Shown in pieces: positions 9,846 to 17,165 of a stretch of 17,165 nucleotides of DNA. Below the pieces are notes generated by a model, which saw only the letters and a program-made list of their open reading frames with translations, was not told the origin of the DNA and made no database searches. The translations under genes were made by a program, and so were the position numbers. Source of the stretch: Cerioporus squamosus (Eukaryota > Basidiomycota > Agaricomycetes > Polyporales > Polyporaceae); contig JABYQS010000610.1 of the NCBI GenBank assembly GCA_022592435.1, positions 1-17,165 of the forward strand, read 5' to 3'. Every line of letters begins with the position of its first letter. Position 1 is the first letter of the stretch.

Positions 9846-12800
9846 TCAGCTGAATCCAATAATCCTGCTCTTCGGCCTCAGGCTCATAACAGGCGCCCTC
9901 CGCTTTTTCGCAGCCACCTCCTTTTCCTCTACATCGGACCCCTCTTCCTCGCTCTCAGAGACATGCTGTCGGACTGGCCTCCGGCGGAACTGCACAGTAT
10001 CCCGTTGCTTTGGCCGCTCCTGTGGTGGCGTCCGTGGTGGTGGTGGTGGTGGCTGCGGCGCCTGTGGTGGGGCTTGGGCCTGAGGTTGCTCCTGCACGGG
10101 CGATGGCTCGACAGCTTCCGGCGCCGTCTGGGGCGCCCGCAACGAGATTGCGCACTCGGAGAGCTGCCGTACGACGTCCGCGTCGAGCTCAATGTTGAAC
10201 AAGTCGAATATGTACCGCCGGACGGGCATCCGGTACTTCTGCGTGGAGATGGTGTGCAGCGCGCGGTAGAACATGCTCGGCGAGCTGAATATGTGGCGGT
10301 ATTCTGGCTTGCTCTTCATCCTGCGACGAGAGCGTTAGTACCAATCCACGAGAGCATCTCGAGGAGAAGCTTACTTCGTCAACGATCTGGACGCAGCATT
10401 CGCGATGACGGTGTTGGCGAGGTTGTAGATGGCCGTCATCACTTCCGTCTCTTCCTCGCTCTCCGGCGGGGCAAGTCGGCTGTCATCAAGAGCTTCACTT
10501 GCCACGCAGTCCCAGGGAGGTATCTGTCGGAACGAGTGAGGGCTGTACGGGTAGAGAACAATAACATGCACGTACAGAGACAAACTTGTCGACATCGAGC
10601 GGCACACAGAGCCCAGTGGGCAGCCCCAAGGGTGATAGTGTGGCTTCCCAGTGATAGTCGTCCAGGATCTCAGCACCTTGCGGTGTTGAGGAGATAAGTC
10701 CAAGGACAAAGAAGCACGTCCTGTGGGTAGAGCTCTATCAGCATATCGGTTCAGCAGGCGAGGGCACGCAGACAACGCACCCTCTCACGGAGAGCACCAG
10801 CGACTGCTCCGCGATCTCCAGAATGGCGGGGATGATTTCCTCCTCCTCGAGGAATGGCAGTCCACGTTCCGTGGCACCGATGTTGCCCTATATATGGTCA
10901 GCGCTAATATCAGGTCAGACAACAGGAAGTTGCTCACGACAGCCCAGAGTACACTCTTCAGCTTGAGGATCAGATCTCGATCTTCGCTTTCCAGACCATG
11001 CCGGCGGATGAAATGCGCAAACTCTGCGAAGTGGCCCTTCTCCTGCAGTACCTCACATCCGAGATCGGTCTTCGCCATGACCCCGTAGAAGTGCGGCGGA
11101 ACGATCCCGTCGAACGCGCTGAGAACGCTGGTTAGATGAAGGACTACATCTGACAGTGACATGAGACCACATACAGCATGTCATCTTCATCCTCCGTCGC
11201 GTTCTCGCCGAAGGCTTTGGCGAGGAAGACTTCAATATGCACCACGTAATGGAGGTTCCGCTCCTGGAGCCGACGTTAGCGCTATGCAAAGTCTCGATAG
11301 TTAGTTGGAACAACTCACATGGAACCACAGCTCCATCTCCCGCTCGATGTACTCGGCCGCGTACAAGAAACGGAAACCCGTGGGCGTCGACATAAACCTA
11401 ACCCGCGCTCAGCCATCCACTGAGACCGCGACGAAGGAAGACTCACTTGAGTAACAGCGGATGCCCAACTTCCCCGAGGTGGTCGAGCGTGGGCTGCATC
11501 TCGACCACCATCTGCAGGACGTCCATGGACTCGCATGCTTCTTCGAGGTATCGGACCGCGAGCTCGCGTACTTCCAGAACAGGGTCGTACAGCTGCGTTA
11601 GGAGTAACCGGAGTGTCCATGCATTCGCTGTCTGGCTTGCGCGGATCAGGCCCCCGAGGTGCGTCGTCACCCAGAGTCGGATGTGCTACAAAACGGCCCC
11701 AGGTCAGCGACTCGACTGCAAAATTGCGAACGCAAGCATCACCTTGTGGCTGGAGGTCAAGGCCTTCGATAGCACGATCCGGAGTGGCCATCACTTTGAT
11801 GCCAGTCAGAATGCGAACCCTGCGACGTAATAAACTGCGGATCTCACATGCTGTAGTCCAGGTTCTCGATGATGCCCGTGATCAGATCCTCTCGGCCCCG
11901 CAGCTCGCTGAGGTGGTAGAATGCAGTAAAGAGTTTGAACTTCTCCAGCAACCTGCGTAGACAACTCGTCAGCATGAAGATGTCACACACTCCCTCCGAG
12001 CCCAATGGCACGGAAAGAGGAAAGCTTGACTGACTCTAGTCCTTCTTTGCGCTTGCTCAGGGTCCCAAGCATCTCGAAATAGCCCGACGTGAGCGTTTCG
12101 GACATGCGTTTCTTTGAGAAGATCGGATCGGACGTGGGCGTCGGGTTGAACTGCGCGAACGTCAGCGCCGCGGTCGGGTACTTGGGGTGAAGCGAGAGGA
12201 AGCTCACAGGGTCCAGCTGCGCGAAGCTCTTGACGACCTGCGCCAGGAACTCGTCTTCTTGCAGGAACCGAACACCGTCCGAGCTGGCCATGAGCGCGTT
12301 GAGCAGCGAGCAGCCGAGGCGCACCCAGCGCATATTTGGCTGACGAGCCATGAGCGTGAAAACGTTATATCAGAATGGAGAGCTATGCTTAAGAGCCTTC
12401 GACGACTATCTACCTTCGTCTTGGGCAGATCACTGAAGCGGTGGGCAAAAGGGTGGAAGAACGACATCAATTTCTTGATGTACCTTGACACCTTGATCGC
12501 CTCCTCCATCCGCTTCGGGTTGTGCAGCGGGCCCTCCACGAGGTCCTGCAGCGTGTCAAAGCTCCACTTTGTGTGGTCCTTGGTGAGCATGACCTGGGTG
12601 TCCAGCAGGTTCCCCTGAAACGTCTTGTCGTCCATCTGCATCTTCATCTTGAGTTTGTCCTGTTCGACGGCTCGTTGCCCGCGTCGTACTGATTCGTCGA
12701 TCGAGTTCGCTCTGTCCCAGTTGAGCTCGGGTCTGTGTAGTGGTATTTAGGCAACGTACCTTGGCCGCGAGTTGTCCCTGACCGTTGGCTGCAAACGCGA

Positions 12801-15688
12801 CCTATGCCGGTTGAAGCTGTCGATTGAAGACAGTGCCGAAGATCCCACTATCCTGTGCTCGTTGTCGTTGTAGTCGGAAGCGAGGCTGAAGACACGGGGC
12901 AGCGCTTGTATCTTGGCCGCGATGGACAGCGGCAAGACCTGATTAGCCTTCTGCAGGATTTCGGCCATGAGCAGCGTCGCTTTCCGGGATAGCGCGGATC
13001 CGACGCTGGACTCCTCGAACATAGATGTCAGGGCCTACCACCGAGTCAGGAGGTCGACAAGGACTATCAGCAGCAAGATAACGTACGTCAAGCAACCCTG
13101 CCTTGGTGAAAACCAAAATAAGTAATGCAATATATTGATCAGTCAGCTTGAGGGTATCTTGAGGACGCTGGGGTATATCGGCTGGCTGGAGGTCGGCGCT
13201 TGTTCTCGACCTACGATACACTGCAACATAGGTGAGGACAAGATGTCGTCTGCGATGGCTTCCGAAGGCACTTACTCGTCAACCGCCGGCCGTCGATGAA
13301 GGCTCTGTGCCATTCTGGTGGTTTGATATTCAGGAGATCGAAGAACATGTCAAGGATAACTTCCTATAGATATCTAGATGAGCGAGTAAGTGCATTAACG
13401 GTCGTGGTCGATAACATACTCGAGTTTCCAACGAAGGTATCCGTAAGCAATCCACAACCACCCGAATAGCAGACTTGTCGTTGATGCAGCAGTACATCAG
13501 CCCTGCAGAACAGGTAAGCATGCACTGGCAGAGACCCGAAAGAAGTACGAACCACTCCATGTACGAAGCATAGAAGAGACGATGCGGGCGCAGCCCTTTA
13601 TCCTCTCAGTGTGTTCTGATCCTTTGCCGTATGCATCGGTAATGCCGGTCAGGGCAATCTACAGGAAGGGTCAACTAAATGAGTATTGGCATGGGTTGTT
13701 AGCTCACTTCGAGGTCGGTTCCGGGATGGAGGTACGCCCGTGTCCTCGGAGAGTCGATGATGTGCAAGAAGGCAGCAGCCAGTAAGGGTGCCATCTCAAG
13801 CGGACCTTCCGCAAGCGCGTGCAGAAGTACCCGGATGCCTCCAGTACGTGCCATGAGCTCGATGTCGATCAGCACTGCAAAGTCCGCCATGAGTATTGGC
13901 GGGATATGAACATCATGAGCTGTACCACGCACAGATCTCCGTCAATGTCTGGACGCATATTGGCTTGAACGGGTCCTCGGGGTACTCAGCCACCGCAATC
14001 AAAGCACGCATGACCGCGTCTGACAAAGGAACATTGCCGGACCCGATGGCTGAATGCGTTGGGTGTCGTTCAGAGCCTATCTCGACAACAGCGCGGATGA
14101 GCTTGATGACCTGTTCCTTTTCCACTGTGTGCTGCTTGTCTCGACATAGCGATCTGGCAATTCGGTTGAGCGCACTGTTGGCCTAGAAAGGGCTCCGAGA
14201 CGTACTTGACCATGTACCAGTCAAGGTCCTGCTCTCCAAGACGTCGCACGGAGTGGGTATCGACCAAGGAATGTCGGATGAGGCGGTAAGCAGTCGCACG
14301 GGCCTGTTTACTGGCTTTGTCGGCGAGAGAAGGCAGGACCCTGGGCGCACTCTCAGCAACGAGAGCCAAATGCTGACTGAGGGGGTACTAACGCGTGAAC
14401 AACCTCCGCGACATCCAGCTCATAGCGCACGCGCAGATTTCGTTGCAGGATGCCGATCAGCTTGTTCATAGTCCCAATGCGTGCACGGTTGAGTTCTGTC
14501 TCCGTAGCAGTCGCGGGATTCGGCAACGTGGACGTGGAAGGCGATGTAGACGGAGAGGGTATAGATGAGTTGGAATGGCTGTGTGGATGTTGCCTTGAGA
14601 GGAGGAGAAGTGCCTTGATTGCACTGTTCGCCTGGTGCATGGCAGAGCGAAAGTCATCTACGCCCCCGCATCAGTACGAGACGTAGGTAGTGACCTGTCT
14701 GAGCGCACCTCTTCTGCACCTTCCTCCTTCCAAATCGTCGGCGGAATTAGCGGCTGTCCGGTGAACTTCCGCTTTCCCCCTCCAGTGGTCTCATTGCTCC
14801 GCTTCCGTACACCGCGGCCGGTGACTGCACGCATCCCAAGCGTTAGGGTAGGGGACCACGTACATGAAGCGGAAGGGCGAGAGCACTCACAAGCATCCAT
14901 AGATCGCTGTATGGACTGAATCTTCTGCCTCGCGGTGGCAAGTTCCAACTCGACTTCACTCCTCAGGGCATCCTGACATAAGGCATGAGATTGGACGACC
15001 AGAGCTCATGTATACGCGTAGGCGTCCTCTGTCACCGCAGTCACTTAGATCAAGAAGAAAGCCAGCGCATGATATCTCCAACCATGACCTTGATGGCCGT
15101 ATAGGTGCCCCGCCCCGAGGAGGTGGATACATTCATATCGCTCTCACAACTCACCTCTCCGCAGCGGAGAGCAGATCCGGCAGTGATCATGATCACAGAG
15201 AACTCATGAAACGGGCTTCGGACACTCACAGTGAGCGGCATCTGGAGCAGGTTCTCCGCACCCTCCTTGATACGGTCTCGACCTTGAGCTGATCAGTGAG
15301 GTACTGCAGCTGAACATCCGAGGTGATATCAATACCCTCGACATGCTACCCCAGCCCCATGAACTGCGCACCTGGGCATCCCTGTCCCCATCCTGCACTA
15401 TCGTACTCTCCGAGGTTGACCACGATTGCGAGGGAGGCTCTGGCCGGCCGTCGGAGTAAGTGTGCCATTCGGTGTGCTGCCGTCGGTAGAGCTCCTCGGG
15501 ATCGAGAGACTGCCGTTGCTGTGGTGCTCCGTGACCGTCGCTGGCATCTCCGGTAGTTCAGTAAGAAGCCTCCCAGCCTGTTGCCAGCTAGACAGAGAGG
15601 CGTTGGCGCAGCAGATGGAGGAGCAAGTAGCCTTTCCGCGTCTGGACTCGGAGCTGAGCTGAGCCCCAGACGCCCCAGACGCGTTCAT
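9846..15688 (-). CDS. RICTOR: RICTOR homologue (Avo3/Ste20-type TORC2 subunit), about 25 exons, four apparent frame breaks
   Basis: The defining scaffold subunit of TOR complex 2, which controls plasma-membrane stress, actin and AGC kinases. Exon ends: 15688-15407, 15345-15230, 14972-14891, 14824-14709, 14657-14206, 14153-13933, 13874-13708, 13658-13553, 13502-13420, 13363-13276, 13220-13087, 13034-12760, 12732-12414, 12339-12208, 12150-12035, 11952-11848, 11793-11743, 11685-11447, 11397-11319, 11263-11175, 11127-10938, 10887-10781, 10720-10576, 10523-10375, 10320-9846. A Ser-rich N-terminus precedes an HR1-like coiled coil (about 95-160; IKEGAENLLQ, ELELATARQKI). Helical-repeat RICTOR_N follows (EKEQVIKLIRAVVEIGSER), then EVILDMFFDLLNIK, a RasGEF_N-like region, and RICTOR_V (ERGLPFLEEEEII, FFVLGLISSTPQGAEIL, about 1090-1230). 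It ends with PEYRHIFSSPSMFYRA and a poly-Pro, acidic tail. One-base breaks appear near 15275, 14709, 14387 and 11778; the other exons fit exactly. The start is uncertain. Confidence 0.9.
12733..12759 (-). other. Candidate 27-nt intron in RICTOR
   Basis: The donor GTACGT, a CTAAAT branch-like word and the acceptor ACACAG are all present within 27 nt. Using it joins the flanking exons in the correct frame (phase 2), giving family-like sequence on both sides. The other RICTOR introns are 47-82 nt except one of 257 nt. A 50-nt alternative starting at GTCAGG (12782) puts the next exon out of frame. A collapsed assembly could also explain it. Confidence 0.45.
15183..15196. repeat. 14-bp perfect palindrome in RICTOR intron 2
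   Basis: GTGATCATGATCAC equals its own reverse complement. It lies in the intron at 14973-15229, which at 257 nt is four to five times longer than the other introns of the gene. That intron also holds a second consensus donor (GGTGAGTTG, about 15155), so a skipped or tiny exon there cannot be excluded. Confidence 0.4.
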
Positions 15689-15964
15689 GCCGGCCTCGTC
15701 CACGTGGATGTCGATCAATCTCCAGACGCTCACCCGGCCCGATTGAAGCAGCTTGACTCTGCACCAGAAACGGTGACCAGACACTTATGTAGGTTCTCTG
15801 CAGTTGCTCCCCATGGATACATCCTTGCTTTCCTCCACTGCTGGACTCGACTGAGAGACGACTATGTTACATTCACCATTCTTCGACTGAACTCGTACAT
15901 CGCTGCAGCGTCTACTCTACTGTACATGCCGACTCTCAGGCTCAAGCTTCAAGCCTCATACACC
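15689..15964 (-). promoter_or_regulatory. Spacer between the OYE stop codon and the RICTOR start
   Basis: This 276-bp tandem spacer must hold the OYE 3' end and the RICTOR promoter and 5' leader. I see no TATA box. The RICTOR frame stays open upstream to 15784 with another ATG there, so the start codon could be further upstream than the one chosen. Confidence 0.35.

Positions 15965-17165
<1,201 letters not shown>

Noticed and set aside
9717..10697. A 326-codon open frame on the plus strand with Trp- and Arg-rich stretches
   Set aside because: It lies antisense to the last exons of RICTOR; the Trp-rich part is the reverse of the Pro-rich tail.
15337..15371. A 35-nt intron in RICTOR giving a different N-terminal frame (reading EELYRRQHTEWHTYSDG)
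   Set aside because: That frame meets a stop just upstream with no good start, and the 61-nt intron 15346-15406 joins a long open frame to the HR1 region in phase; the alternative is kept only as a source of doubt about the start.

Overview
The window is eukaryotic nuclear DNA, most likely from a wood-decaying basidiomycete (Agaricomycetes). It is GC-rich and gene-dense. Its genes are broken by many short introns (mostly 47-66 nt, GT..AG, with CTRAC-like branch sites). It carries a fungal cellulose-binding CBM1 module on a GH131 glucanase and an aegerolysin. Nothing in it is bacterial or viral. All gene models were built by hand from splice sites and family similarity, without a search.

Layout, left to right. 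(1) 74-577, minus: an aegerolysin of two exons, with a TATA box upstream. (2) 578-1829: no gene seen. (3) 1830-3332, minus: a secreted GH131 beta-glucanase with a C-terminal CBM1, ten exons, 328 aa; the last exon codes only two residues and is reached through a GC-AG intron. (4) 3834-8601, minus: a 1358-aa CSC1/OSCA/TMEM63-type (DUF221) stress-gated cation channel, fourteen exons, with a long disordered tail. (5) 8602-8851: a 250-bp divergent promoter holding a perfect 14-bp palindrome. (6) 8852-9612, plus: NDUFS4, the 18-kDa accessory subunit of mitochondrial complex I, five exons. (7) 9846-15688, minus: RICTOR (Avo3/Ste20-type TORC2 subunit), about 25 exons and about 1439 aa. (8) 15965-17165, minus: the C-terminal part of a YqjM-type old yellow enzyme, running off the right edge.

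The genes do not form one pathway. GH131 fits secreted plant cell-wall degradation. The aegerolysin is a lipid-binding protein, normally paired with a MACPF partner that is not in this window. The channel and RICTOR both belong to plasma-membrane stress biology. NDUFS4 and the OYE are respiratory and redox functions. I do not see a new multi-gene system.

The most unusual signal is a set of nine apparent one-base frame breaks: two in the aegerolysin, four in RICTOR and three in the OYE. Most lie in short homopolymers. GH131, the channel and NDUFS4 (about 5.6 kb of coding sequence) show none. Uncorrected assembly errors are the simplest explanation, but pseudogene decay of the OYE is possible. 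Other points worth checking are the GC-AG intron that controls the last CBM1 cysteine, a candidate 27-nt intron in RICTOR, and micro-exons of 9, 16 and 17 nt.
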